From the NCBI GenBank assembly GCA_949372595.1, contig CASIAN010000005.1, positions 62,001 through 126,000 on the forward strand: a stretch of DNA of 64,000 nucleotides, in the 5' to 3' direction. Positions within the stretch are counted from its first letter, which is position 1. Each line of letters starts with the position of its first letter. This document shows, piece by piece, positions 17,363 to 26,520 of this stretch. The stretch is from CPC320 sp002336405. Lineage in GTDB: Bacteria > Pseudomonadota > Alphaproteobacteria > Rhodobacterales > Rhodobacteraceae. The position numbers and the translations under genes are program-made. The notes under the pieces are model-generated. The model did no database searches and was not told where the DNA came from. It was given only the letters and a program-made list of their open reading frames with translations.

Positions 17363-18589
17363 TTATAAATCCATCAGCATGCGGCGGGGATCCTCCAGCG
17401 CTTCCTTGACCCGAACTAGAAAGGTCACGGCGCCCTTACCGTCAACAATGCGGTGATCATAGCTCAATGCGAGATACATCATCGGGCGGATCACAACTTG
17501 GCCGTTGATGGCCATAGGGCGGTCTTGAATCTTATGCATGCCCAGAATGCCCGATTGTGGCGGATTAAGGATTGGGGACGACATCAGCGACCCATAGACC
17601 CCGCCGTTTGAAATGGTAAAGGTCCCCCCCTGCATTTCAGCCATGCTGAGTTTTCCATCACGGGCCCGCGCGCCCTTTTCAGCGATGGCTTTTTCGATCT
17701 GTGCAAACGACAGGCTGTCGGTGTCGCGGATCACCGGCACCACAAGACCGGTTGGTGTACCGGCCGCGATGCCCATGTGAACAAAGTTTTTATAGACAAT
17801 GTCGGTACCGTCGATCTCGGCGTTGACCTCGGGGACTTCGCTCAGAGCATGCACGCAGGCCTTGGCAAAAAATGACATAAAGCCCAATTTAACGCCATGT
17901 TTTTTCAAGAATAGCTCTTTGTATTCAGTGCGCAGCGCCATCACTTCGGTCATGTCGACCTCGTTGTAAGTGGTGAGCATGGCCGCATTGTTCTGGCTAT
18001 CTTTCAGGCGGCGGGCGATGGTTTGGCGCAAGCGGGTCATTTTCACCCGCTCTTCACGCGCCGCGTCATCCACTGATACCGGCGCCCGGGGTGGGGCTGT
18101 AGCGACGGGCGCTAGTGGTGCGAAGGTGTTTGCGGGCGCGGCAACAGCGCGGGCCACATCGTCTTTCATGACCCGACCGCCCCGCCCGGTTCCGGTGACG
18201 GCGTCGCGGTTGAGATTAGCTTCTGCCATAGCTTTCTTAGCGGAAGGCGCATCTTCGATGTCTGTGCTGCTAGTGCCCGCAGGCGCTGGCGCCGGCGCCG
18301 GATCATGTGACGAAGACGTTGACGCCGTCGCTGCAGGGCTCGCAGTGGCGTCTCCTTCGCTTATATTAGCCAAAAGTGCGTCGACCCCGACAGTGTCGCC
18401 TTCTTGGGCTATGATGTCTTGCAGCGTGCCTGCCATGGGGCTGGGCACTTCTACGGTGACTTTATCGGTTTCCAATTCGCACAGCATTTCGTCGGCCGCC
18501 ACAAGATCACCGGGTTTTTTGAACCAAGTTGCCACAGTGGCCTCGGTGACAGATTCGCCCAGAGTTGGAACACGTATTTCGATGATCAT
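17363..18589 (-). CDS. sucB: Dihydrolipoyllysine succinyltransferase (E2 of 2-oxoglutarate dehydrogenase)
   Basis: A 408-residue E2 core protein. Residues 1-76 are one lipoyl domain with the lipoylated Lys43 in ELETDKVTVEVP. An Ala/Pro-rich linker leads to the peripheral-subunit-binding domain at about 111-147 (PSAKKAMAEANLNRDAV and GRGGRVMKDDV), a second linker follows, and the catalytic domain runs from about 180, with His379 and Asp383 in SYDHRIVDG. It transfers succinyl groups from SucA to CoA. Its start is 3 bp after the sucA stop, so the two are coupled. Confidence 0.95.
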   Translation of the reverse strand: MIIEIRVPTLGESVTEATVATWFKKPGDLVAADEMLCELETDKVTVEVPSPMAGTLQDIIAQEGDTVGVDALLANISEGDATASPAATASTSSSHDPAPAPAPAGTSSTDIEDAPSAKKAMAEANLNRDAVTGTGRGGRVMKDDVARAVAAPANTFAPLAPVATAPPRAPVSVDDAAREERVKMTRLRQTIARRLKDSQNNAAMLTTYNEVDMTEVMALRTEYKELFLKKHGVKLGFMSFFAKACVHALSEVPEVNAEIDGTDIVYKNFVHMGIAAGTPTGLVVPVIRDTDSLSFAQIEKAIAEKGARARDGKLSMAEMQGGTFTISNGGVYGSLMSSPILNPPQSGILGMHKIQDRPMAINGQVVIRPMMYLALSYDHRIVDGKGAVTFLVRVKEALEDPRRMLMDL

Positions 18590-18592
18590 GGA

Positions 18593-21559
18593 TTAGTTCC
18601 CTTCAATGGTCAGTGCTTGATTAATCAAGGCTTCTTGTTGTGTTTTGTGCTGTGAGGCCAATCCGGTGGCTGGCGAGGCGCTGGCGGAGCGGCCCGCAAA
18701 GACTGGCCGGCCATGGGTGGCTTTGATGCGGCCTAGAACCCATTCCAAATTAGGTTCCATAAAATTCCAGCTGCCTTGGTTTTTGGGCTCTTCCTGACAC
18801 CAGACCATTTCGGCCTGCGTAAACCGCGTAAGCTCTTTGACGGCCGACAGTGCGGGAAACGGATAGAACTGTTCGAATCGCAGCAAATATACATCGGTGA
18901 TGCCACGTTTGTCGCGTTCTTGCAGCAGGTCATAATACACTTTGCCCGAACACATCACGACGCGCTTGATCTTGTCGTCAGCGACCAATTCAGTGTCGGA
19001 ATTTCCTTGATGTGCATCATCCCATAGGACGCGGTGGAAACTGGACCCGGTGGTGAATTCCTCTGTTTTCGAGACCGCCATTTTGTTGCGTAACAGCGAT
19101 TTTGGTGTCATCAGTATCAGTGGTTTGCGATAGCTGCGGTGCAGCTGCCGACGCAGGATATGAAAATAGTTCGCAGGCGTCGAACAATTGGCGATGATCC
19201 AGTTGTCCTGGCCGCACATCTGTAAAAAACGCTCCAACCGGGCCGAGCTGTGTTCGGGGCCTTGGCCCTCAAACCCGTGCGGCAGTAAGACAACAAGCCC
19301 CGACATGCGCAACCATTTGCTTTCGCCAGAACTGATGAACTGATCGAACATGATCTGCGCGCCGTTGGCAAAATCGCCGAACTGCGCTTCCCACAGGGTC
19401 AGCGCATTGGGTTCGGCCAGTGAAAAGCCGTACTCAAAGCCTAAAACCGCATATTCTGACAGCATAGAATCGATGACTTCATATTGCGCCTGACCCTCGC
19501 GGATGTGGTTCAGCGGATAATAGCGTTCTTCTGTGTTTTGATCGATCAACCCTGAATGGCGTTGGCTGAATGTGCCGCGGGTGCTGTCCTGACCGGACAG
19601 CCTTACCTTATAACCCTCGGTCAACAATGACCCAAAGGCAAGGGCCTCTGCGGTGGACCAATCAATGCCGCTGGCGTTATCAAACATGGTCTTTTTATTG
19701 GCCAACAAGCGGGACACGGTTTTGTGCAAGACATACCCGCTTGGGGCCGTGGTCAGCGCGCTGCCAATTTGATCAAACGTTTCGGTGGCGATTGCGGTTT
19801 GGCCGCGTTGATAGTCTTCTTTGCGGCGATCGAGATGTGACCAACGGCCATCCAACCAGTCCGCCTTGTTGGGCTTATAGTCTTTTCCGGCCTCAAATTC
19901 TTCGCTCATTCTGGCCTGAAACATCGCTTTAAGATCTTCGATCTCGCCCTCGGGGATCAGACCGTCTTTGACCAGACGTTCGGTATAGAGGCTGAGCGTG
20001 GTTTTATGGCGCTTGATTTTGGTGTACATCAGCGGATTGGTGAACATCGGCTCATCGCCTTCGTTATGGCCAAAGCGCCGGTAACAGATAATATCAAGCA
20101 CCACATCTCGGTGGAATTTCTGACGGAATTCCGTGGCCACTTTGGCGGCGTGGACTACCGCCTCAGGGTCATCCCCATTGACGTGAAAAATCGGCGCTTC
20201 AACCATCAGGGCGATGTCAGTGGGATAGGGGCTGGAGCGGCTGAAATGTGGTGCTGTGGTAAAACCAATCTGGTTGTTAACCACAATATGCATGGTGCCA
20301 CCAGTTTTATGGCCAACCAGTCCTGACAGACCAAAACATTCCGCGACCACACCCTGCCCGGCAAATGCGGCATCGCCGTGCAGCAAAATCGGTAAAACCT
20401 GAGAGCGGTCTTTATCGCCTAACTGTTCTTGTTTGGCCCGGACCTTGCCCAGTACCACCGGATTAACCGCTTCGAGGTGGCTTGGGTTTGCGGTCAGCGA
20501 CAAATGCACGGTATTGCCATCGAATTCACGGTCCGACGAGGCCCCGAGGTGGTATTTCACATCGCCCGAGCCGTCCACATCGTCAGGCTTGAAACTGCCG
20601 CCCTGAAATTCGTTGAAAATGGCCGGATAGGGTTTGCCCATCACATTGGCCAAAACACTGAGCCGCCCGCGGTGGGGCATGCCGATGACGATATCGCGCA
20701 CACCCAGGGCACCACCGCGCTTGATGATCTGCTCCATCGCAGGGATCAAGCTCTCGCCACCATCCAAACCAAAGCGTTTGGTGCCCATGTATTTGACGTG
20801 CAAGAACTTCTCAAAGCCCTCGGCTTCGACCATTTTGTTCAGGATCGCTTTGCGGCCCTCGCGGGTGAACTGGATTTCCTTGCCATAGCCTTCGATCCGC
20901 TCTTTTAGCCAGCTTGATTGTTCAGGATCGGAAATGTGCATGTATTGCAGTGCGAATGTACCACAATAGGTGCGTTTGAGAATTTCCACAATCTGCCGCA
21001 TTGAGGCGATTTCCAGCCCCAATACGTTATCGATGAATATCGGCCGGTCCAGATCTGCATCAGTAAAACCATAGGTCTTTGGATCTAACTCTGGGCGGGC
21101 GGTTTCTTCGCGCAGTCCCAGCGGGTCAAGATCTGCGGCTAGATGGCCGCGAATACGGTGCGCCCGAATGATCATCAGGGCCCGGATGCTGTCAAGCACG
21201 GCGCGCTGGATTGCACCGTTGGTGACTTCTATACCCTGCTCTTCGGCTTTCGCCACTATTTTAATGCCCACCTGTTTGCTTTCTGCGGGCGGTGGGGCTG
21301 GCCATTGACCGTCAAGCGCGCAGGTCAACTCATCACTGGGGATGGGCGGCCAGTCGGCACGTGCCCAACTGGGGCCTGCAGCCTCTTTTTTCACATCAAG
21401 GTCGGCATCGCCCATCTGGCGGAAAAATTCTTGCCAAGCCGCATCTACTGCATTTGGGTCATTGGCGTATCGGGCATAGAGCTGTTCAAGATATTCCGCG
21501 TTATGGCCCTGCATAAAGCTTGAGGCGTGGAACAGGTCATTGGCGGATTGGTCGGTCAT
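18593..21559 (-). CDS. sucA: 2-oxoglutarate dehydrogenase E1 component
   Basis: A 988-residue thiamine-diphosphate enzyme, full length for the family. The N-terminal segment MTDQSANDLFHASSF plus FMQGHNAEYLEQLYARY is the E2-binding helix found in alphaproteobacterial SucA. The thiamine domain has IGMPHRGRLSVLANV, LLHGDAAFAGQGVVAE and HIVVNNQIGFTT. The C-terminal part has GFSLAEPNALTLWEAQFGDFANGAQ and the closing WCQEEPKNQGSW. It decarboxylates 2-oxoglutarate and succinylates SucB. Minus-strand operon with sucB downstream; a strong hairpin lies between it and sucD. Confidence 0.96.
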   Translation of the reverse strand: MTDQSANDLFHASSFMQGHNAEYLEQLYARYANDPNAVDAAWQEFFRQMGDADLDVKKEAAGPSWARADWPPIPSDELTCALDGQWPAPPPAESKQVGIKIVAKAEEQGIEVTNGAIQRAVLDSIRALMIIRAHRIRGHLAADLDPLGLREETARPELDPKTYGFTDADLDRPIFIDNVLGLEIASMRQIVEILKRTYCGTFALQYMHISDPEQSSWLKERIEGYGKEIQFTREGRKAILNKMVEAEGFEKFLHVKYMGTKRFGLDGGESLIPAMEQIIKRGGALGVRDIVIGMPHRGRLSVLANVMGKPYPAIFNEFQGGSFKPDDVDGSGDVKYHLGASSDREFDGNTVHLSLTANPSHLEAVNPVVLGKVRAKQEQLGDKDRSQVLPILLHGDAAFAGQGVVAECFGLSGLVGHKTGGTMHIVVNNQIGFTTAPHFSRSSPYPTDIALMVEAPIFHVNGDDPEAVVHAAKVATEFRQKFHRDVVLDIICYRRFGHNEGDEPMFTNPLMYTKIKRHKTTLSLYTERLVKDGLIPEGEIEDLKAMFQARMSEEFEAGKDYKPNKADWLDGRWSHLDRRKEDYQRGQTAIATETFDQIGSALTTAPSGYVLHKTVSRLLANKKTMFDNASGIDWSTAEALAFGSLLTEGYKVRLSGQDSTRGTFSQRHSGLIDQNTEERYYPLNHIREGQAQYEVIDSMLSEYAVLGFEYGFSLAEPNALTLWEAQFGDFANGAQIMFDQFISSGESKWLRMSGLVVLLPHGFEGQGPEHSSARLERFLQMCGQDNWIIANCSTPANYFHILRRQLHRSYRKPLILMTPKSLLRNKMAVSKTEEFTTGSSFHRVLWDDAHQGNSDTELVADDKIKRVVMCSGKVYYDLLQERDKRGITDVYLLRFEQFYPFPALSAVKELTRFTQAEMVWCQEEPKNQGSWNFMEPNLEWVLGRIKATHGRPVFAGRSASASPATGLASQHKTQQEALINQALTIEGN

Positions 21560-21592
21560 ATCTCTCTCCAGAAACGCTTAATTGGTTGACAA

Positions 21593-21616
21593 GCCGCGGG
21601 CTGGGATGCCCGCGGC
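21593..21616. repeat. GC-rich hairpin between sucD and sucA
   Basis: GCCGCGGGC and its exact complement form a 9-bp stem around TGGGAT, 8 bp beyond the sucD stop on the minus strand and about 34 bp before the sucA start. No T run follows. It may end part of the sucCD transcripts or mark an RNA processing site between sucCD and sucAB. Confidence 0.6.
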
Positions 21617-21624
21617 GTATAGTG

Positions 21625-22506
21625 TTAGCCGATGGCTGCCATAACCGCTTCGCCCAGTTCGGCAGGGCTGTCGGCCACAATAATCCCAGCCGAGCGCATC
21701 GCCTCGATCTTATCCTCGGCTCCGCCTTTGCCGCCGGCAACTATGGCGCCGGCATGGCCCATGCGGCGCCCTGGAGGCGCTGTGCGACCTGCGATGAACC
21801 CTGCGGTGGGTTTCCAGCGGCCCTTTTTCTTTTCATCGGCCAAAAAGGCTGCAGCTTCTTCTTCGGCTGAGCCGCCGATTTCACCAATCATGATGATGGA
21901 TTGGGTCTCTGGATCTGCAAGAAACATTTCAAGCACATCTATGTGTTCAGTACCCTTAATCGGATCGCCACCAATGCCCACTGCCGAGGATTGGCCAAGG
22001 CCCAAGTCAGTGGTCTGTTTGACTGCTTCATAAGTGAGCGTGCCCGAGCGCGAGACAACCCCGCAAGAACCGCGTTTGTGGATGTGGCCGGGCATGATCC
22101 CTATTTTACACGCGCCGGGCGTAATCACTCCGGGGCAGTTTGGACCGATCAGGCGGCTTGAGGCGCCGTCAAGGGCGCGTTGCACCCGCATCATGTCCAG
22201 TACCGGAATGCCTTCAGTGATGCAGACAATCAGCTCCATTTTGGCGTCGATTGCCTCAAGGATACTATCGGCAGCAAAAGGTGGCGGGACATAGATCACC
22301 GAGGCATTGGCTCCGGTGCGATCCTTGGCTTCATGCACGGAATTGAAAACCGGAAGATCCAGATGGCTCTGGCCACCTTTGCCGGGGGTGACACCGCCGA
22401 CCATTTGGGTGCCATAGGCAATTGCCTGTTCGGAATGAAACGTGCCTTGACTGCCGGTAAACCCCTGACAGATGACTTTGGTATTTTCGTTGACGAGGAC
22501 TGCCAT
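21625..22506 (-). CDS. sucD: Succinyl-CoA synthetase alpha subunit
   Basis: A 293-residue subunit. The CoA-binding Rossmann part is at the start (NENTKVICQGFTGSQGTFHSEQAIAYGT), and GPNCPGVITPGACKIGIMPG and GIGGDPIKGT are conserved. The phosphohistidine is His251 in RMGHAGAIVAGGKGGAEDKI. With SucC it converts succinyl-CoA to succinate while making ATP or GTP. It follows sucC after 3 bp, the usual coupled arrangement. Confidence 0.96.
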   Translation of the reverse strand: MAVLVNENTKVICQGFTGSQGTFHSEQAIAYGTQMVGGVTPGKGGQSHLDLPVFNSVHEAKDRTGANASVIYVPPPFAADSILEAIDAKMELIVCITEGIPVLDMMRVQRALDGASSRLIGPNCPGVITPGACKIGIMPGHIHKRGSCGVVSRSGTLTYEAVKQTTDLGLGQSSAVGIGGDPIKGTEHIDVLEMFLADPETQSIIMIGEIGGSAEEEAAAFLADEKKKGRWKPTAGFIAGRTAPPGRRMGHAGAIVAGGKGGAEDKIEAMRSAGIIVADSPAELGEAVMAAIG

Positions 22507-22509
22507 GAT

Positions 22510-23703
22510 TTATCCTTTCACCGCTTTAACGATTTTTTCTGCGGCATCGCTTAGGTTTTCGGCTGCAATGACATTTAGGCCAGAGGTATTTATAATCTCT
22601 TTGCCACGGTCGACGTTCGTGCCTTCGAGGCGCACCACCAGCGGCACTTTCAGGCCGACTTCGGTGACTGCGGCGATTACGCCTTCGGCGATCACGTCAC
22701 AGCGCATGATACCGCCAAAAATATTGACCAAGATGCCTTTCACATTCGGGTCAGAGGTGATGATTTTGAAAGCTTCGGTGACTTTTTCCTTTGTCGCACC
22801 GCCGCCCACATCAAGAAAGTTCGCAGGCTCGGCCCCTTTGAGTTTGATGATATCCATCGTCGCCATTGCAAGACCGGCACCATTGACCATACAGCCAATT
22901 TCGCCATCTAATGCGATATAGTTCAGGTCGTGCTTGGAGGCGGCCAGTTCTTTGGCATCCTCCTCGGTTTCGTCGCGCAACTCGGCAATATCAGGGTGCC
23001 GATAGGTTGCATTACCATCAAAGCTCATCTTGGCGTCGAGACATTTCAGATCTCCGCCATCGGTAACGATCAGCGGATTAATTTCAAGCATTTCCATGTC
23101 TTTTTCGATGAACATTTTATGCAGCGTGGCCATCAAGGCGACGCACTGTTTAATTTGCTTGCCTTTGAGCCCCAGCATAAACGCAATCCGGCGACCGTGA
23201 AATCCTTGGTATCCGGTGGCGGGGTCAATAGAGAACGACAGGATCTTTTCGGGAGTGTCTGCTGCGACCTGCTCGATGTCCATCCCGCCTTCGGTTGAGC
23301 AGACAAACGAGACGCGTGATGTCTGGCGGTCAACCAACAGCGCCAGATATAATTCGGTTTCAATCCCTGAGCCATCTTCAATATAAACGCGGTTTACCTG
23401 CTTGCCGTTGGGGCCAGTTTGATGCGTTACCAGCGTGTGCCCAAGCATTTTTTTTGCTTCTTCGGCGGCCTCTGTGACAGAGCGCGCCATCCGAACACCG
23501 CCTTTTTCACCCGCCTTAGGCTCTTTAAAAGTGCCCTTTCCGCGTCCACCCGCGTGAATCTGTGCTTTGACAACCCACAGGGGCCCATCTAATTCGCCAG
23601 CAGCTGTTTTGGCATCTTCTGATTTGAGAACGATACGCCCATCCGAAACAGGGGCGCCATAGCTTTGTAAAAGCTTCTTGGCTTGATATTCGTGGATGTT
23701 CAT
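22510..23703 (-). CDS. sucC: Succinyl-CoA synthetase beta subunit
   Basis: A 397-residue ATP-grasp protein. It begins MNIHEYQAKKLLQSYGAPV and carries KAQIHAGGRGKGTF, LEINPLIVT, GDLKCLDAKMSFDGNA and the C-terminal GGIMRCDVIAEGV and VPLVVRLEGTNVDRGK. It supplies the nucleotide site and specificity of succinyl-CoA synthetase. It is the first gene of the sucCD-AB-lpd set, and the paired TGTGATCAC boxes lie 108-138 bp upstream, so it is likely the regulated promoter-proximal gene. Confidence 0.96.
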   Translation of the reverse strand: MNIHEYQAKKLLQSYGAPVSDGRIVLKSEDAKTAAGELDGPLWVVKAQIHAGGRGKGTFKEPKAGEKGGVRMARSVTEAAEEAKKMLGHTLVTHQTGPNGKQVNRVYIEDGSGIETELYLALLVDRQTSRVSFVCSTEGGMDIEQVAADTPEKILSFSIDPATGYQGFHGRRIAFMLGLKGKQIKQCVALMATLHKMFIEKDMEMLEINPLIVTDGGDLKCLDAKMSFDGNATYRHPDIAELRDETEEDAKELAASKHDLNYIALDGEIGCMVNGAGLAMATMDIIKLKGAEPANFLDVGGGATKEKVTEAFKIITSDPNVKGILVNIFGGIMRCDVIAEGVIAAVTEVGLKVPLVVRLEGTNVDRGKEIINTSGLNVIAAENLSDAAEKIVKAVKG

Positions 23704-23810
23704 GGAAATTATCCTAACTCTGAATGGTTGTCAGTGTCTAAGCATAACAATGCGCAGTGATTAAACGATTTTTTATAAGATTTTCTAAAAATCGCCATTT
23801 TATATGATTT

Positions 23811-23841
23811 TGTGATCACGCAATTTTAAGCTGTGATCACA
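23811..23841. promoter_or_regulatory. Paired TGTGATCAC operator upstream of sucC
   Basis: Two near-identical palindromes, TGTGATCACG at 23811-23820 and TGTGATCACA at 23832-23841, are 21 bp apart start to start. That is two helical turns on the same face. They lie in the AT-rich leader of sucC. The same pair with the same spacing is found upstream of sdhC. The GT-N4-AC core fits GntR-family operators. The remainder of 23704-24080 is AT-rich and shows no gene. Confidence 0.7.
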
Positions 23842-24080
23842 AAATAAAAATATGGGTTTGGCATTTTTGTCTTTGACGATGGCACTCAAGCAGGCTTGGA
23901 TCCGTTCAAGTGGCAAATTTATCTGTCTATTTTAACAATTTCCACGGAACCTGTCGTTTAAAACGGGCTCCCAATTTTTAGGATACGTGCGAGTGCCAAA
24001 AACATTCTTCGGGCAAACATGGCCTTAGAAACCATTGCAAATACAGCCTCAGGCTGGATGGGTTTCGACGGAATGTCCAA

Positions 24081-25177
24081 TTAAAGCGTTTTAAGCAGTC
24101 GCTGAGAAAACGGTTCCCTTTTGTGCACAAGGCATGATCGCAGACCCTTGAAAAACCCTAACCGTATCAAGGGGACCGGGATCCTGCAGGTATAGCCCAA
24201 CTTTGCACTGGCCCAATCGCCAAGTTGCCGATGCCGTAAAAGCAGGCGCCCTTTTACGAGGGCCTCGAAATCAGCTAACACTGTCAACCAAATTGCGCCC
24301 CTGTTCGGAGGCAAGTCTAGTCCAAGAGGTGTGGTTTGCCTCGTATCAGAAATCCATTCTAGATTATCATCAGTCTCCTTTGCGACGCGGGCCCAAAAAA
24401 TCCAATTATGGGCAATAATTTGCAACAAATGCTGTTGGGTTGAGCGGCTTAATTCGGAGTCAGGCGTTTGCTCAAGGATCACCAGAAAGACTGCAAAAAT
24501 TTCAATTATTTGAATAAATTTATCTGTCCAAAAGTGATCTATCTGCCTAAAACTTAGCAATTTTTGTGACTGTACGGCAGCTGTCATGACTTTTGTAATT
24601 GGGCCTGTTGTTGAAAGTGCGATTAAAAAGTCGCTGAAGGCCGATAGAAAATGGGTGGTGCGTGCAGCAGCCATGCCGTATCTGACAGATCAATACAATG
24701 GTCACTGACCAGTCTTTCTTGGCGTTTCTGGCGTGGCGTTTCCGGCGCGAGGTGGCGTCCCAACCCATAGACTGTTCAAACAGCGGTAAAATTTTTTCTG
24801 TGTCGCGGCGCTGGCCATTTTGGTCGATATCAAACCAGATTTCAGCAAAATCAATAGCCACCGAAACGGTATCTGAGGGATTGACCGGCTTCAGGCTGTG
24901 CTGTGTTTGGTCCATATCCGTCTGGACCTGCCTACAGATATTGTTGCTGACATCGGGTGAAAAAATTTCTGGGGTCTGGATCGTGGGGAATTGGCAGGGC
25001 CAAAATAGGCAAATCTGTATTCTCAAGTTCCAGGCCCATATCGTAGGTTTGCTGTATGCTTTTTTTGATGCTGTGCCGAAAGATCAGGCCCGCGATTGTT
25101 TAATTTTCGTTTGCGGATGGTTTGGGGACGGCCTGCAGGTCGCGCAGGGTGTAGCTTATACTTTTGCCCACCATTAA
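24081..25177 (-). pseudogene. Decayed gene of unknown function between mdh and sucC
   Basis: Reading the minus strand from the ATG near 25177, protein-like sequence (MVGKSISYTLRDLQAVPKP) runs to a TAA at codon 25. It continues in the same frame as TYDMGLELENTDLPILALPIPHDPDP, then shifts frame to IFSPDVSNNICRQ through SMGWDATSRRKRHARNAKKDW, and shifts again to AAARTTHFLSAFSDFLIALSTTGP onward to 24081. At least one stop and two frame changes separate blocks that each look coding. I do not recognise the family. The position between two TCA-cycle genes suggests a once-intact gene now lost. The alternative, a noncoding region with chance open frames, is possible. Confidence 0.45.
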
Positions 25178-25360
25178 GGTTTACAGGTTACCTTGTACAA
25201 AGGCGCTAAAAGCTGTGAAAATGTGGAGTAATGTTGCTAGTGTTACTCACATCTTTGTACCTAATATCTAAATATTTTTAATGTACTGCCAAAATTTTAT
25301 TTGAATATAAAGGCTTCATTCGAATATGCCTTATCAAGAAAAGTTTCAAAATATTGTGTT

Positions 25361-25383
25361 CGAAAGCCGGGCCCCGGCTTTCG
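25361..25383 (-). terminator. Terminator hairpin after mdh
   Basis: CGAAAGCCGGG and CCCGGCTTTCG form an 11-bp stem around a single base (effective loop about 3-5 bases), starting 16 bp beyond the mdh stop on the minus strand. AACACAATATTTTG follows, which is AU-rich but not a clean U tract. The rest of 25178-25399 is AT-rich with no gene. Confidence 0.7.
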
Positions 25384-25399
25384 ATAGATTTGAAATGGT

Positions 25400-26362
25400 T
25401 TAGGACAAGCTGCTGTCGATTGCCTTGCAAGCAGCGACCAAGCCTTTGACTGCGTCGACTGATTTGTCGAACATTGCCTGTTCGTCTTTGTTCATCTCGA
25501 TCTCGATGATTTTCTCGATGCCACCTGCGCCAATCACCGTTGGCACGCCAACATACATACCGTTAAGGCCAAATTCACCGTCGCAATGCGCCGCACAGGG
25601 CAGAACGCGCTTTTGGTCTTTGAGGTAAGCTTCAGCCATTTCAATTGCAGATGTCGCTGGTGCATAAAATGCCGATCCAGTTTTCAGCAGGCCGACGATT
25701 TCCGCACCGCCGTCGCGGGTGCGTTGCACAATAGCGTCCAGCTTTTCTTGTGTGGTCCAACCCATCGACACCAGATCGGGCAATGGAATACCGCCCACTG
25801 TCGAATAGCGCGCAAGTGGCACCATCGTATCGCCATGGCCGCCCAGAACAAAGGCGGTGACGTCTTTCATCGATACATTAAACTCGAGGCTTAGAAAATG
25901 GCGGAACCGTGCACTGTCGAGGATACCCGCCATGCCGCAGACTTTATCATGTGGCAGACCTGAGAATTCGCGCAGGGCCCAGACCATCGCGTCAAGTGGG
26001 TTGGTGATGCAGATGACAAAAGCGTTCGGCGCGTGATCGCGAATGCCTTCACCGACGGATTTCATAACTTTTAGGTTGATGCCCAGCAGGTCATCGCGGC
26101 TCATGCCCGGTTTGCGGGGTACGCCAGCGGTAACGATGCAGACGTCGGCGCCGGCTATATCGGCATAGCTTTGGGTGCCGGACATCTCTGCATCAAAGCC
26201 TTCAGACGGTCCCGATTCTGCGATATCGAGCGCTTTGCCTTCTGGGGTGCCTGGGGCGATATCAAACAAGACGACGTCGCCAAGTTCTTTGATCGCGGCG
26301 AGGTGGGCGAGTGTACCGCCAATTTGTCCTGCGCCGATCAGGGCTATTTTGGGTCTGGCCAT
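25400..26362 (-). CDS. mdh: Malate dehydrogenase
   Basis: A 320-residue LDH-like malate dehydrogenase oxidising malate to oxaloacetate with NAD+. The nucleotide fold is IALIGAGQIGGTLAHL. Substrate arginines are Arg83 and Arg89 (VPRKPGMSRDDL) and Arg152, and the catalytic pair is Asp149 (GILDSARFR) and His176 (VLGGHGDTMV). The start at 26362 is fixed by GGAGAGA seven bases upstream; the longer open frame is leader. It is divergent from a TauE/SafE gene, and a 10-bp palindrome ATGATATCAT (26491-26500) lies between them. It ends at a strong hairpin, so it is probably its own transcript. Confidence 0.95.
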   Translation of the reverse strand: MARPKIALIGAGQIGGTLAHLAAIKELGDVVLFDIAPGTPEGKALDIAESGPSEGFDAEMSGTQSYADIAGADVCIVTAGVPRKPGMSRDDLLGINLKVMKSVGEGIRDHAPNAFVICITNPLDAMVWALREFSGLPHDKVCGMAGILDSARFRHFLSLEFNVSMKDVTAFVLGGHGDTMVPLARYSTVGGIPLPDLVSMGWTTQEKLDAIVQRTRDGGAEIVGLLKTGSAFYAPATSAIEMAEAYLKDQKRVLPCAAHCDGEFGLNGMYVGVPTVIGAGGIEKIIEIEMNKDEQAMFDKSVDAVKGLVAACKAIDSSLS

Positions 26363-26520
26363 GGAATATCTCTCCGGTTCAGTTAAGATGTGAGGTGGCG
26401 TACTGTGTTGAGCGCGCGCACGCAAGTATGCTGCGTCGCGGCAGTCATATGAAGGCAGAGCGATCTCGGGGGCTAAACTGCAGGAAATATATGATATCAT
26501 GAGATGGATCGCGCAATACG

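Noticed and set aside
18600..18640. TTGATTAATCAA as an FNR-type box
   Set aside because: Half-sites are 2 bp apart, not 4, and it lies within the sucA coding end.
23775..23800. A TTTATAAGATTTTCTAAA stretch upstream of sucC, considered as a second Irr/ICE box
   Set aside because: Arm spacing is 4 and one arm has a mismatch, so it does not fit the TTTAGAA-N3-TTCTAAA form.
24698..25177. A long plus-strand open frame opposite the decayed gene
   Set aside because: Composition is that of an antisense shadow; the minus strand reads more protein-like in blocks.
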